A DNA stretch of 64,000 bases from an uncultured Clostridia bacterium (GTDB lineage Bacteria > Bacillota > Clostridia > UBA1381): assembly GCA_934462945.1 (NCBI GenBank), contig CAKSJF010000002.1:1-64000 (forward strand), given 5' to 3'. Position 1 is the stretch's first letter. Each line of letters opens with the position of its first letter. Below the pieces are notes generated by a model, which saw nothing but the letters and a program-made list of their open reading frames with translations, searched no databases and was not told where the DNA came from. Both the position numbers and the translations under genes were made by a program. Shown here piece by piece: positions 1 through 8,985 of this stretch.

Positions 1-798
1 ATATTACCTGCTATTTTAGTAGTCGGCGGAATCGGACTGATATTCGGCTGTATTCTTGCGTTTGCATCGGTGATTTTTGCGGTGCAGACAGATGAGAGAG
101 AGGAACAGGTTTTAGAGGTATTGCCGGGTGCAAACTGCGGCGCATGCGGCTTTGCCGGATGTTCTGCCTATGCGGCTGCTGTGGCAAAAGGAGAAGCCGG
201 AGTCGGCTGCTGTTCAGTCGGAAAAGCGCCGGTGGCGGCAAAGATTGCGGAAATTATGGGTGTTGCTGCGGAAAATGCAGCTCCTAAAACTGCAAAGGTA
301 TTCTGCGGCGGAACATGTGAAAATGCGTCTCAGAAATTTGAATATGTCGGCATGCAGGATTGTATTGCGGCAAATAAGGTTGCTGGTGGTGCAAAAACAT
401 GTGCATATGGCTGTTTAGGACTGGGAACATGTGCAAAGGTCTGTCCGTTCGGTGCAATTTCGGTGCAGGACGGTGTTGCGGTTGTGGATGAAGATAAGTG
501 CGTGGCATGCGGAAAATGTGTGGCAATTTGTCCGAAGCATGTGATTCGGATTGTTCCGGCAGGAAAGAAAGTGCATGTTCTCTGCTCGTCCAAGGATGCC
601 GGTGCTGCGGTGAATAAAGCATGCAAGACCGGCTGCATCGGATGTCGGATTTGTGAGAAAAACTGTCCGAAAGAGGCAGTTCAGGTGGAAAATAACCTGG
701 CTGTGATTGATTATGAGAAGTGCATTGGTTGCGGAATCTGTGCGCAGAAGTGTCCGAAAAAGGTAATTACAGGCAGACGGGAACAAAAGGAGGAATAA
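1..798 (+). CDS. rnfB: RnfB, Rnf complex Fe-S subunit (5' partial)
   Basis: Subunit B of the Rnf ferredoxin:NAD+ oxidoreductase, the membrane ion pump that couples ferredoxin oxidation to NAD reduction. The reading frame is open from base 1, so the true start lies upstream. The first 24 or so residues form the end of a hydrophobic membrane anchor (LVVGGIGLIFGCILAFASV). A Cys-rich [4Fe-4S] domain follows (GANCGACGFAGC, about residues 47-58). Several ferredoxin-type CxxCxxCxxxCP clusters follow, ending in CIGCGICAQKCP. RnfB is usually the last gene of clostridial rnfCDGEAB operons, which fits the unrelated genes that follow. The stop codon is 2 bases before the next start, so the MIF-like gene is probably co-transcribed. 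Confidence 0.95.
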   Translation: MLPAILVVGGIGLIFGCILAFASVIFAVQTDEREEQVLEVLPGANCGACGFAGCSAYAAAVAKGEAGVGCCSVGKAPVAAKIAEIMGVAAENAAPKTAKVFCGGTCENASQKFEYVGMQDCIAANKVAGGAKTCAYGCLGLGTCAKVCPFGAISVQDGVAVVDEDKCVACGKCVAICPKHVIRIVPAGKKVHVLCSSKDAGAAVNKACKTGCIGCRICEKNCPKEAVQVENNLAVIDYEKCIGCGICAQKCPKKVITGRREQKEE

Positions 799-800
799 TT

Positions 801-1145
801 ATGCCATTTATTGAGACAAAGGTGAATGTTAAAATTTCAGAGGAGGCAGAAAAGAAGTTAAAAGCCGGACTGGCAGACGCGATTGCATGCTTCCCCGGAA
901 AGGATGAATCCTGGCTGATGCTGAATTTTGAGGATCAGTGCCGGATGTATTTTAAAGGGAAAAACGATCAGCCGATGGCATTTTTGTCGGTAGATCTTTT
1001 AGGGCAGATTGACGCTGCTGCGTCGGAGAAGATGACGGCAAAAATCTGCACGCTGATGCAGGAGGCTCTCTCCATTGACCCGTCCTGTGTTTATGTCAAA
1101 TATACCGGCATCCAAAATTGGGGCTGGAATGGCGGAAATTTCTGA
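801..1145 (+). CDS. MIF/tautomerase-superfamily protein
   Basis: A 114-residue protein of the macrophage migration inhibitory factor/phenylpyruvate tautomerase family. It starts MPFIET, so Pro2 becomes the N-terminal proline after Met removal, as expected for the catalytic base of this superfamily. The length and the C-terminal region (VYVKYTGIQNWGWNGGNF) resemble bacterial MIF homologues, which form trimers. The start is set by AAAGGAGG about 8 bases upstream, inside the last codons of rnfB. The physiological substrate in bacteria is unknown. Co-transcription with rnfB and the RNA methyltransferase looks like chance operon packing rather than a pathway. Confidence 0.85.
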   Translation: MPFIETKVNVKISEEAEKKLKAGLADAIACFPGKDESWLMLNFEDQCRMYFKGKNDQPMAFLSVDLLGQIDAAASEKMTAKICTLMQEALSIDPSCVYVKYTGIQNWGWNGGNF

Positions 1146-1146
1146 T

Positions 1147-2523
1147 ATGAGTAAAAAAACAGCCGCGATTCCGGTAGAAAAAAACAAAATCTATGAGGTA
1201 CAGATTCATGCGCTGTCCTCAGAGGGGAATGGAATTGCCCAGATTGACGGATACACCCTGTTTGTTCCGCAAACGGCGGTGGGGGATGTGGTACGCGTTC
1301 TGGTGTTAAAGGTGAAATCCTCTTACGGGTATGCAAAGACGGTGGAAATTCTAAAGCCGGCTGATACGCGCCAGATGCCGTTTTGCCCGGTGTTTGACAA
1401 ATGCGGAGGATGTACGCTCCAGCATTTGCAGTATCCGTTTCAGCTTGCCGCAAAAAAGCAGTTTATTGAGGATGCCTTGCAGAGAATCGGTGGATTTTCC
1501 GGTTTGCATGTAGATGAAATGATTGGTATGGAGCATCCGTACCGGTATCGGAATAAGATGGTTTTTCCGATTGGCTGGCAGAACGGAAAAATCACAGCCG
1601 GTTTTTACCGGGAACGGTCGCACGATCTGGTTCCGCTTTCCGATTGTGCATTGGGAGATTCGGAAAATCAGAAGATTCTCCGGGCGGTTGTTTCCTATAT
1701 GGAGGAAAACGGAATTTCACCTTATGATGAGACAAGCCATACCGGCTGTGTGCGGCGCGTGTTTATCCGGCAATCCCGGCATTTCGGGGAGCGGATGGCG
1801 GTTATTTCTGCAAACAGTAAAAAGCCTGTGTACCCGAACCGTCTGGTAGAGGCAATTCAAAAAGCATGTCCGTCTGTGTGCAGTATTTACTGGAATCAGA
1901 ATTGTGAAAAGAATAACCTGGTTTTGGGAAAGAACAATCTTTTGCTTGCCGGAAAACCGACCATCCGGGATTGCCTTTGCGGTCTGGAATATGAAATTTC
2001 GCCGCATAGCTTTTTCCAGGTGAACCCGGAGCAGACTGAAAGACTTTATCAGAAAGCGCTGGATGATGCAGAGCTTTCCTCCGGTGACACCGTTTTGGAT
2101 GTTTACTGCGGAATCGGAACGATCTCTCTTGCCGCGGCAAAAAGGGCAGGAAAGGTGATCGGAGTGGAAATTGTTCCGCAGGCGATTGAGGATGCGAAAA
2201 AGAATGCAGAAAAGAACGGAATTTTCAATGCAGAGTTCTATGCCGCTGACGCACAAAGCCTTGTTCCAAAGCTAATCCGGGAGGGTGTATGCCCGGATGT
2301 GGTGATATTAGATCCGCCCCGGAAAGGAAGCGATCCGGATACCCTTTCGGCGATTCTTTCCGCAGCTCCGAAACGGATTGTCTATGTCTCCTGTAATCCA
2401 GCCACTCTTGCGCGCGATCTGAAAATTCTTTCCGGTCAGTATCAGATTCAAAATGTCGCAGGAGTTGATATGTTTCCATGGACAAACCATGTAGAGACGT
2501 TTTGTCTGATGACAGGAAAATAA
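1147..2523 (+). CDS. rlmD: 23S rRNA (uracil-C5)-methyltransferase, RlmD/TrmA family
   Basis: A 458-residue SAM-dependent m5U methyltransferase. An N-terminal TRAM domain covers about residues 10-70. It is followed by iron-sulfur cysteines Cys80, Cys86 and Cys89 (CPVFDKCGGC) and probably Cys167. The C-terminal Rossmann domain has the SAM motif DVYCGIGTISL, then DPPRKG and the motif YVSCNPATLARDL, whose Cys is the family's catalytic nucleophile. The exact target uridine (U1939, U747 or tRNA U54) cannot be read from the sequence. ATG 1147 is chosen because it lies just after the preceding stop; an in-frame ATG at 1129 would overlap the MIF-like gene. No terminator separates it from rnfB. Confidence 0.9.
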   Translation: MSKKTAAIPVEKNKIYEVQIHALSSEGNGIAQIDGYTLFVPQTAVGDVVRVLVLKVKSSYGYAKTVEILKPADTRQMPFCPVFDKCGGCTLQHLQYPFQLAAKKQFIEDALQRIGGFSGLHVDEMIGMEHPYRYRNKMVFPIGWQNGKITAGFYRERSHDLVPLSDCALGDSENQKILRAVVSYMEENGISPYDETSHTGCVRRVFIRQSRHFGERMAVISANSKKPVYPNRLVEAIQKACPSVCSIYWNQNCEKNNLVLGKNNLLLAGKPTIRDCLCGLEYEISPHSFFQVNPEQTERLYQKALDDAELSSGDTVLDVYCGIGTISLAAAKRAGKVIGVEIVPQAIEDAKKNAEKNGIFNAEFYAADAQSLVPKLIREGVCPDVVILDPPRKGSDPDTLSAILSAAPKRIVYVSCNPATLARDLKILSGQYQIQNVAGVDMFPWTNHVETFCLMTGK

Positions 2524-2590
2524 GCAATAATTTTCAAAGCATTTTCATCACTATTCAATTTGTTGATATTGCTGAATTTCTTTTCTTTGA

Positions 2591-2619
2591 TTGACAAAAT
2601 TAAAAAAGTATAGTATAAT
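2591..2619 (+). promoter_or_regulatory. sigma-A promoter for the abiF-type RNA
   Basis: TTGACA (2591-2596), a 17-base spacer and TATAAT (2614-2619): a full consensus match. Transcription would start about 2626, exactly at the structured leader that follows. Confidence 0.85.
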
Positions 2620-2625
2620 ATAATT

Positions 2626-2690
2626 AACATCTCCCTCAGGCCTCTGCGGTAATGCATGCACACTTGAGGGTGTTCTGTTTTCGGGAGATA
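2626..2690 (+). ncRNA. candidate abiF RNA (structured leader upstream of abiF)
   Basis: A compact structured segment between a perfect promoter and an abiF-like start codon. ATCTCCC (2629-2635) can pair with GGGAGAT (2683-2689). Inside it CCCTCA (2633-2638) pairs with TGAGGG (2665-2670); the two helices share three bases, so they compete or stack. The loop holds a TGCATGCA palindrome. The abiF RNA motif is a published candidate structured RNA found upstream of abiF genes in Firmicutes, and this position and size agree. I identify it from position and pairing, not from a covariance search. Confidence 0.55.
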
Positions 2691-2693
2691 CAT

Positions 2694-2798
2694 ATGATGT
2701 CATATAAAGAGTTTAAAACAATTAACGAACAGCTAAATATACTGAAATCTCGCGGTTTAACAATAGACAATGAAGAAGAAGCCGATGATTTTCCTTAA
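2694..2798 (+). pseudogene. abiF: truncated AbiF/AbiD-type (Abi_2) abortive-infection protein
   Basis: A 34-codon reading frame that starts with two Met codons right after the structured leader and ends in TAA. The residues YKEFKTINEQLNILKSRGL and the following acidic stretch match the N-terminus typical of Abi_2 proteins (K-x-Y/F-K-T-x-x-E-Q-x-x-x-L-K-S-R-G). Full-length members have about 300 residues and carry HEPN-type RNase motifs; none of that follows here, since the downstream 66 bases are a terminator and then the SLH gene. The gene looks cut off by a deletion while its promoter and RNA are kept. A small functional peptide is possible but unlikely. Confidence 0.6.
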
Positions 2799-2819
2799 GC
2801 ACAATATCGTGGGCGGTCT

Positions 2820-2856
2820 GAAGGGGATGACATTTTTGACATCCCCTTTATTTGCG
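2820..2856 (+). terminator. hairpin terminator after the abiF remnant
   Basis: AAGGGGATG (2821-2829) pairs with CATCCCCTT (2840-2848) around a T-rich loop, followed by TTTATTTGCGTTT. It ends the abiF-type transcript and may also block read-through from the convergent SLH gene. The GGGGATGTCA-type stem recurs at 28511 and 51564. Confidence 0.7.
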
Positions 2857-2864
2857 TTTATTGA

Positions 2865-4010
2865 TTATTGCCTGGTATTGATATAATCGGAAAGTCTGGT
2901 CATGATAGACGCAAGCTGTGCTCTGGTGAGGTTTCCTTTTGGATCAATCAGACCGTTTGCGTGTCCCTGAATCAATCCCATTTCAAAGCAGACTGCCATA
3001 TTCTCTTTCGCATAGTCCGAAATCTGTTCGTAATCGCTGTGATTTTGGATGTCGGTTGAGCCGTCTGGAACGAACAGTCTTTTTTCGTTCAGATAGCGTA
3101 CGATCATTGCGGAAATCTGTTCCCGGGTTACAAAGCTCTCAGGGGCAAATTCTGTTTCGCTTATCCCTTTTACAACATTATTTTCCGCACCCCAGGAGAC
3201 GTAGCCTGCATAGTACTGATCTGCCGGAACATCTGTAAAGACTGACGTTGCGGTTTTGATGTCATCCTTTGAAAATCTTCCAAGAACCGTCACTGCCATG
3301 GCGCGTGTTACTGTTCCCTCCGGGTCAAAGAGCGTATCCGAAATACCGGCAAACCATCCGTTTTCAACGCTGTTATAAATATCGTTTTCTGCCCAATGTC
3401 CCGAGACATCTGTAAATTTCTTTTCTGTGGATGGCTTTGAGGTATCCGGTATTGTAATATCCGGCTTTTTGCTGCCGGATGTTGAACCGCCGCCAGAGGA
3501 CGAGCCTCCGCCGGATGTGCCGCCGCCGGATGTGCCGCCGGAACGGGAAACTGTTACAGTAAAGGGGACGGATGAGGTATCGCCGTTTGTCTGATTGTTT
3601 TCATTTACCGTTACAATTTTTGATTCTGTCAATGAAATTGTTCTTCCCGCACTGCCGCTATAGGTGTAATGCAGGGTGGCAATTTTTTGTTTTCCGGCGC
3701 TGTATTGATTCGAGTTTGAAAAGAATCCGAAATAAAGGCAACCGTCCTTGACCGTCTGTACCCTGGATTCATTTTGAAATGCATCCGCCCAGACAACGGA
3801 CGAAAACTCCACATCGCCTTGTGACGGTTTTATCCCAAATTCTGCTCCTGCAAATGCAGCATCGGTTTCCAGGTAGAGATCAAAAGAGACTTCTGTATCA
3901 TTTTTTCCTAACGTAATGCTGGTAGCCGACGGAGTGATTTGTGCCGCATATGCAGAAATAGAAGAAAAGCATAGCGCCGCAGTCAGCAGTATTTTTTTAA
4001 ATCTGTTCAT
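2865..4010 (-). CDS. secreted protein with cohesin-like domain and three SLH domains (candidate anchor)
   Basis: A 381-residue exported protein. A signal peptide (MNRFKKILLTAALCFSSISAYA) is followed by a beta-rich domain of about 130 residues with the layout of cohesin-like domains (SITLGKNDTEVSFDLYLET, then GCLYFGFF). Next comes a Gly/Ser-rich linker (SGGGTSGGGSSSGGGS) and then three SLH repeats to the C-terminus. SLH domains bind secondary wall polymers, so the protein should sit on the wall and present the N-terminal domain outward. This is the architecture of single-cohesin anchoring scaffoldins. ATG 4010 is preferred because AGGAGG lies 3-9 bases upstream; an upstream ATG (4025) would put the ribosome site inside the gene. 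It is the last gene of the operon that starts at 8902. Confidence 0.8.
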   Translation of the reverse strand: MNRFKKILLTAALCFSSISAYAAQITPSATSITLGKNDTEVSFDLYLETDAAFAGAEFGIKPSQGDVEFSSVVWADAFQNESRVQTVKDGCLYFGFFSNSNQYSAGKQKIATLHYTYSGSAGRTISLTESKIVTVNENNQTNGDTSSVPFTVTVSRSGGTSGGGTSGGGSSSGGGSTSGSKKPDITIPDTSKPSTEKKFTDVSGHWAENDIYNSVENGWFAGISDTLFDPEGTVTRAMAVTVLGRFSKDDIKTATSVFTDVPADQYYAGYVSWGAENNVVKGISETEFAPESFVTREQISAMIVRYLNEKRLFVPDGSTDIQNHSDYEQISDYAKENMAVCFEMGLIQGHANGLIDPKGNLTRAQLASIMTRLSDYINTRQ

Positions 4011-4036
4011 AATTTCCTCCTGCAAAACCGTATCAA

Positions 4037-6484
4037 TTATTTTGTAAAGTTCAGCCAGATTGCCATATAATCTTCTATGTCAATTCGGTTATCGCCGTTA
4101 AAGTCACATTTGGATGCCTTGCTCCACTCTGTGCTGTTCTGGTCTGCGCGGTAATAAAGCTGTGCCTCGGTAATATCTAAAAGATCCACCGCGCCGTCTC
4201 CGTTCACGTCATAGGTGAGCGCGTCGGTAAAGGTCGCCTCTGCCGGACTGATGCTGTTTACTGCGCCATAGCGGACATTCTGCTCCGAATCCCAGCCAGA
4301 TACCTTTAAATTGGTGATTTTCAGAGATGCGTTTTCTGCGCCGACCGTTATTTTTGCAACGTCGGTCGTCTTTTCGGCGGAAAACAGGCTGCTATCTGCA
4401 TTTAAAAAGCCAAGCACCGAGGTGTATTGACCGTTTGCATCCCGGCGGACATCCCCGATGACTGAAAAGCCGTTTGCCCCTGTCAGCTGTACCTCGTCCG
4501 CGGACGTTTCAAACGCCAGCTGAACATTTGCAATTCTTGCTGCCTCTGAAAGCGAAAGGGTAAAATATGATTTCCCCTTTTCAGCTGCAACTCTGTCAGC
4601 TGTCAGAGCTGCTTTGGTTTCGATTTTCTCATCAAACGGCTGTTCCGGTGAGCTGGAATCTGTCACCGTGACGGTGCAGAATGCGCTGATGCCGTTTGCA
4701 GATGCCGCCGTAATTTTTGCGCTTCCTGCCGAGACAGCGGTAACAACACCCTTGCTGTCCACGGAGGCAACGGTACGATCTGAGCTTTCCCAGGTGACAG
4801 TCTTATCTGCCGCTGTCTGCGGAAGAACGGTTGCGGACAGCTGAAGCTTGTCGCCTTTTTTCATAGACGCAGAGGTTTTATTTAGCGTTATCTTTGTCAC
4901 CTCATCGGTGTTTCCGCCCGGAATCGAGGAATCGATCACCGCAAAATATCCCAGGCTGTCTGTCTGTACCGTAAATGTTTTGCTGACCATAGAGGAGGAA
5001 ACTTCCAGAATCTCGCTATCCTGCTCATGATACAGTCTTGCGTTTTTCGAGTAACCGTCCGGAAGTCCGATGCTTACGGTATAGGAATCAGCGCTGGTTT
5101 CCGGGTCGACAGAGATGTTGTATACGCGCAATGCTCCGTCAGCGGATTTTTCCAGAAATGCCTGATACGCATCCCCTGCATAAATTTCCTCTGTAATCAG
5201 ACGGGAGCGCATAGAAAATTCGCCCTCCACCTTGATTTTTTGATCAAGCTGAATCAGGTAGAAGTTTCCGGGTGTGATGGAATCCAGATTGGAGACATCG
5301 GGGAGTACCTCGTATTGATAGCCCCAGTCTGCAACATTGTTGACTGCCCAACGCTCTCCGGTAGACCCTTTTTCTACATAGACGATCAGTGACCGCGGAC
5401 TGTCCGGGAACATATCATATGCACCGAAGGTGTCGTCATTCGGAAATCCTATCACGCTCGCAGGAATGACAACTCTTTGCAGATTGGCACACCCCTCAAA
5501 TGCTGCAAGCGTTATATTTGCAAGTCCATCCGGAAGCACCAGATTTGTCAGCGATTTGCAGTCTGCAAAGGCATACATCTCAATATTTGATGCCGCATCG
5601 GGAAAATCAACCGAAGAAAGACTGGTACACCCTTTCAATAAGCTGTGCGGAATGCTTGTCATTCCTTTTGGCAGTTTTACATGCGTCAGCTTTGTGCAGT
5701 CCTCAAATGCGCCGGAATCGAGCCTTTCCACTGTGTCCGGGATGGAAACGTCGGTCAGACCTGTTTTTTCAAATGCGTTTCCGCCTATAATTTTTACTGT
5801 TTCCGGGATGCTGATATCTGTTAATTTTTCAGCGCAGTTAAAAGCGCTTGCCCAGATGCGGTCTACCGTTCTGCCATTGACACGTTCCGGTATGGTGTAG
5901 CCGCCCGCTCTGCCGCTTGGATAAGCTGTCAGAGTCAGGTTCGGATTGTCGTATTGCGGAACGCCCTCGTCCACCCACGGACCAAACATAACGCCGTTTT
6001 CATCGGTGACATAATAGGGGTTTTCCGGATGAACCGTGATTTTGTCCATGCTGGTGCAGCCCTTGAATACGTTTGCTGTTACATAGGTTGCGACTGCCGG
6101 AATTTCGCACTCGGTTAATTTCGGGCAGTTGGCAAAAGCGCTCAGGCGGATAATCATATCCGCGCCGTCTGTCGGGTCTTCAAAAATAATGCGTTCCAGC
6201 TCGGTGCAGCCGTCAAATGCATGATATCCGATCACCTGCACACTTCCCGGAATTGTCACACTTGTAATGTTGTCGTTGTTTAAAAATGCTTCCCCGGCAA
6301 TGATGGTGACGGTATCGGGGATTGTAATATCTCCGCCGTTGCCGTAATATCCGAGAAGCTGACCGTCTTTAATATTTGCGCCGATCAATCCGTCATTTCC
6401 GGCGGATACGCTGACGGAAAATCCCATCAGCATAGCCGCGGCTGTGATCAGTGCAGATAATTTGTTTTTGATTTTCTGTTTCAT
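4037..6484 (-). CDS. BspA-type LRR protein with Big_2, cohesin-like and dockerin domains
   Basis: An 815-residue exported protein. Signal peptide at residues 1-28. BspA/TpLRR-type leucine-rich repeats at about 49-360 (repeated ITSVTIPGSVQVIGYHAF-like units). A linker/beta region at 390-530. A Big_2 Ig-like domain at about 531-608 (LQLSATVLP, VTWESSDRTVASVD). A cohesin-like domain at about 622-752. A type I dockerin at about 757-813 with two Ca-binding loops (DVNGDGAVDLLD and DFNGDNRIDIED). LRRs of this kind often mediate binding to host or substrate surfaces. The dockerin predicts attachment to a cohesin partner. It lies 12 bases after the 6497 gene and 26 before the SLH gene, so all are one operon. 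Confidence 0.9.
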   Translation of the reverse strand: MKQKIKNKLSALITAAAMLMGFSVSVSAGNDGLIGANIKDGQLLGYYGNGGDITIPDTVTIIAGEAFLNNDNITSVTIPGSVQVIGYHAFDGCTELERIIFEDPTDGADMIIRLSAFANCPKLTECEIPAVATYVTANVFKGCTSMDKITVHPENPYYVTDENGVMFGPWVDEGVPQYDNPNLTLTAYPSGRAGGYTIPERVNGRTVDRIWASAFNCAEKLTDISIPETVKIIGGNAFEKTGLTDVSIPDTVERLDSGAFEDCTKLTHVKLPKGMTSIPHSLLKGCTSLSSVDFPDAASNIEMYAFADCKSLTNLVLPDGLANITLAAFEGCANLQRVVIPASVIGFPNDDTFGAYDMFPDSPRSLIVYVEKGSTGERWAVNNVADWGYQYEVLPDVSNLDSITPGNFYLIQLDQKIKVEGEFSMRSRLITEEIYAGDAYQAFLEKSADGALRVYNISVDPETSADSYTVSIGLPDGYSKNARLYHEQDSEILEVSSSMVSKTFTVQTDSLGYFAVIDSSIPGGNTDEVTKITLNKTSASMKKGDKLQLSATVLPQTAADKTVTWESSDRTVASVDSKGVVTAVSAGSAKITAASANGISAFCTVTVTDSSSPEQPFDEKIETKAALTADRVAAEKGKSYFTLSLSEAARIANVQLAFETSADEVQLTGANGFSVIGDVRRDANGQYTSVLGFLNADSSLFSAEKTTDVAKITVGAENASLKITNLKVSGWDSEQNVRYGAVNSISPAEATFTDALTYDVNGDGAVDLLDITEAQLYYRADQNSTEWSKASKCDFNGDNRIDIEDYMAIWLNFTK

Positions 6485-6496
6485 CTCTGCTCCTTA

Positions 6497-8137
6497 TTAA
6501 AAATCACTTAAGTGGTTGAAAATGCCTATGTAGTCCTCAATGTCTACCTTGTTATCGCCGTTTACATCCATCACCTGTGCTTTTTCGCTCCAGTTTGCGT
6601 CTGCCGGAGTTGCCTGGTAATATCTCTGTGCCTCGGTGATATCGATAATATCAACCGTTCCGTCGTCGTTTACGTCATAGCCAGGAACAAATACACTTGC
6701 TGTGTCGGTGATGACGGTTACAGTGCCGTTCATTGCCGATTCGTCCTCGCCAACTACACCGGCTGCTTTCACAGCGGTGATCCCGGCAGTGATATTTCCG
6801 CTGATGCCAGCCTTTACCGGAACAGAAATTTCCGCAAGCTTTGTTTTTTCGTCAGAGGAGAAACCGGTAACGTTTCCTGTTATGCCGAGGTATGCTTTTA
6901 AGATCAGCTTGCCGTTCTCCTCTGCCCAGGTGGATGTTCCGCTGGTGAACTGACCGTTTGCCGGTACAACGATACCTGCATCAACCTGAGCAGCATCAAA
7001 TGAAACCTTTAAAAGAACGGTACTTACATTTTCAGCCGTATCCAGGTAAATGCTATAAACCGCTTTTCCGTCCTTGATTTCAGGCTCTGCGGCAATGGAA
7101 ACCGACGCAGAAACCGTTTTTACCTCCGGTTCTGAACCCAAAACGGTTACTGTGGTGTTTTCGGGTGTGTAGTATTTTGATGAATAGATAGAGGTGGGTT
7201 CAAAGGCTTTTGCAACATCCTTGTTTTTTACTACAATTTTGCTGCCGGCTTTCATTTCGGTGCAAAGTTCAGAGCCGAGTGTGGGAGCGGTTTCGTGTTC
7301 CAGAATAATTTCTTCAATCGCTTGCATGTTGTGGAAAGTGTAGCCGCCCAGACTTGTTACGGTTTGCGGAACGGTTACCTTTTTCAGTGTGGCATTGCCT
7401 CTGAATGTGTGCATTGCGGTGGAGGTTATGGGTTTGCCGTTCACCTCTGCCGGAATGGTAAACTCTGTTTCGGTTTTTCCGCCGGGGTATGCGACCATAA
7501 CGGCATTGTCTCCGCTGACGTTATAGAGAATGTTGTCTGCGGTTGCAAAGCTTTGCGCGCCGTCCTTCATTCTGATGGAGGTAAGCGCATTACAGCCGTA
7601 CAGAAAGTTAAACCGTGTGGAACTGAATCTTGCCGGCAGCTCGATGGAGGTAAGTGAAGTACAGTTTGCGAAGGATCCCATGTTAATGGTCAGCGAAGCT
7701 GCGGTATCCTCGGAAAATGTCACGGTATCCAGTGCAGAGCAGTCAGAAAATGCTGATGAACCGATGGTGCTTACCGACCCGGGGATGATTACGCTTTTCA
7801 GATTGATGCAACTTAAAAAAGCTTCCGAACCAATATCTGTATACCCCTCCGGAATCGTAACACCGGTGATTTGCTCATTGCCCTTGAAAGCGTCGCCGAT
7901 TTCGGTAATCTTGTAGGTACCGCTGGGGAACTCTGCCTCGGTCGGCAGAACAATGTCGCCGCCCTTTCCGTTGTAGGACTTTACTTTTGTGGTATAGCTT
8001 CCGTAGGAATAAGAGCGGTCGATTGTAAAGTCGCCGACATCCACGAGAGCTGCATGTACGCCGGCTGCACTGATTCCCATAAGAATCACAGCCGAACACA
8101 TCGTGATTGTAATTTTTCTGAATATATTTTTCATCAT
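6497..8137 (-). CDS. BspA-type LRR protein with cohesin-like and dockerin domains
   Basis: A 546-residue exported protein, a shorter version of the 4037 gene without the Big_2 domain. Signal peptide at 1-29 (cleavage near GVHA-A). BspA-type repeats at about 60-330 (ITGVTIPEGYTDIGSEAF, LKSVIIPGSVSTIGSSAF). A cohesin-like domain at about 338-484. A dockerin at 485-546 (DVNDDGTVDIID and DVNGDNKVDIED). The segment LKAYLGITGNVTGFSSDE matches LKAYLGRTGQKAGFSSDN in the next gene upstream, so the cohesin-like domains of the operon are paralogous. Two adjacent ATGs are possible starts; GGAG lies 5 bases before the first. Confidence 0.9.
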   Translation of the reverse strand: MMKNIFRKITITMCSAVILMGISAAGVHAALVDVGDFTIDRSYSYGSYTTKVKSYNGKGGDIVLPTEAEFPSGTYKITEIGDAFKGNEQITGVTIPEGYTDIGSEAFLSCINLKSVIIPGSVSTIGSSAFSDCSALDTVTFSEDTAASLTINMGSFANCTSLTSIELPARFSSTRFNFLYGCNALTSIRMKDGAQSFATADNILYNVSGDNAVMVAYPGGKTETEFTIPAEVNGKPITSTAMHTFRGNATLKKVTVPQTVTSLGGYTFHNMQAIEEIILEHETAPTLGSELCTEMKAGSKIVVKNKDVAKAFEPTSIYSSKYYTPENTTVTVLGSEPEVKTVSASVSIAAEPEIKDGKAVYSIYLDTAENVSTVLLKVSFDAAQVDAGIVVPANGQFTSGTSTWAEENGKLILKAYLGITGNVTGFSSDEKTKLAEISVPVKAGISGNITAGITAVKAAGVVGEDESAMNGTVTVITDTASVFVPGYDVNDDGTVDIIDITEAQRYYQATPADANWSEKAQVMDVNGDNKVDIEDYIGIFNHLSDF

Positions 8138-8149
8138 ATCGTCTCCGTT

Positions 8150-8902
8150 CTAATCATTGATTGTAAATTTCTCCGCAAGCGGATGCATCGAATCAGCGTC
8201 CCAAAGCAGGATGGAGCAAGCCTGAGACAGCGTGGCTTCGTCTGCGGATATTTCATTTTCGCCCTGGCTTAATTCAATTCTTTCTTTCTGCGTGCCGGTC
8301 AGTCTGCCGGTTTCATCATAGGAGGCAAATATCAAATCTGCACTGCGGTTTTCAGAAGAAAGAATATGGATATTGTTCTGATCAAGACTTAAAATACTGC
8401 ATTCCCGGACGGTATAGCGCACGGTACTGTCCGGAACGGTTATCGTTCCCTTTTGTGCGCTGCTGTCGGTTTGAAGGATGCCTGCGCATACTGCCCCGGA
8501 TACAGACGCTGTTACCTCGCCGGTTTTTGTAATATCCAGCGGAATTGAAATTTGAGCCACCTGTACTTTATTGTCAGAGGAAAACCCTGCTTTCTGTCCG
8601 GTTCTGCCCAGATATGCCTTTAAGGAGGTATTGTCTCCGTTCGACCATTCGCTATGCGAAATGTCAAAGCAATCGCTTTCGGAAAGCTTCATTTCTCCTG
8701 CGCCGTCTGCCATAAAATCCAGCCGGAATATAAGCGTGCTCAGAGCATTTGTGTTCTGAATATACACATCATAATCAATTCCCTCCGCTGTCCGTCTTGG
8801 TTCAAGGGTCAGTGTAGTCTCCGGAGCTGCGGCAGCCGCTGTAATATTTGCTGTCAAAAGCATTGCTGCAAGCAGTCTGGCTGATTTTTTTTGTTTTAAC
8901 AT
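8150..8902 (-). CDS. exported cohesin-like domain protein
   Basis: A 250-residue exported protein, first gene of the operon. Signal peptide about residues 1-26 (LLAAMLLTANITAAAAA). A cohesin-like domain of about 130 residues is homologous to that of the 6497 protein (LKAYLGRTGQKAGFSSDN, VAQISIPL). A C-terminal beta domain ends LLWDADSMHPLAEKF, a type common at the C-termini of exported clostridial proteins. It has neither dockerin nor SLH repeats, so it would be free, or bound only through its domain. GTG-free start at ATG 8902 is chosen because GAGGTGA lies 4-5 bases upstream; the longer ORF would run through the operator palindrome. Confidence 0.8.
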   Translation of the reverse strand: MLKQKKSARLLAAMLLTANITAAAAAPETTLTLEPRRTAEGIDYDVYIQNTNALSTLIFRLDFMADGAGEMKLSESDCFDISHSEWSNGDNTSLKAYLGRTGQKAGFSSDNKVQVAQISIPLDITKTGEVTASVSGAVCAGILQTDSSAQKGTITVPDSTVRYTVRECSILSLDQNNIHILSSENRSADLIFASYDETGRLTGTQKERIELSQGENEISADEATLSQACSILLWDADSMHPLAEKFTIND

Positions 8903-8919
8903 GTTGTCACCTCTTTCTT

Positions 8920-8937
8920 GGTTAGTTGCAACTAACC
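8920..8937. promoter_or_regulatory. operator-like palindrome, copy 1
   Basis: A perfect 18-base palindrome, GGTTAGTTGCAACTAACC, just upstream of the ribosome site of the 8150 gene. It is the most symmetric of three GTTAG-N6-CTAAC sites in this divergent region. Probably a dimeric repressor site; the regulator is not in the window. Confidence 0.6.
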
Positions 8938-8985
8938 TTATGTTAAAAAAATAAAAGACTCTTTTTCTATGCATCCCTCCAAAAT

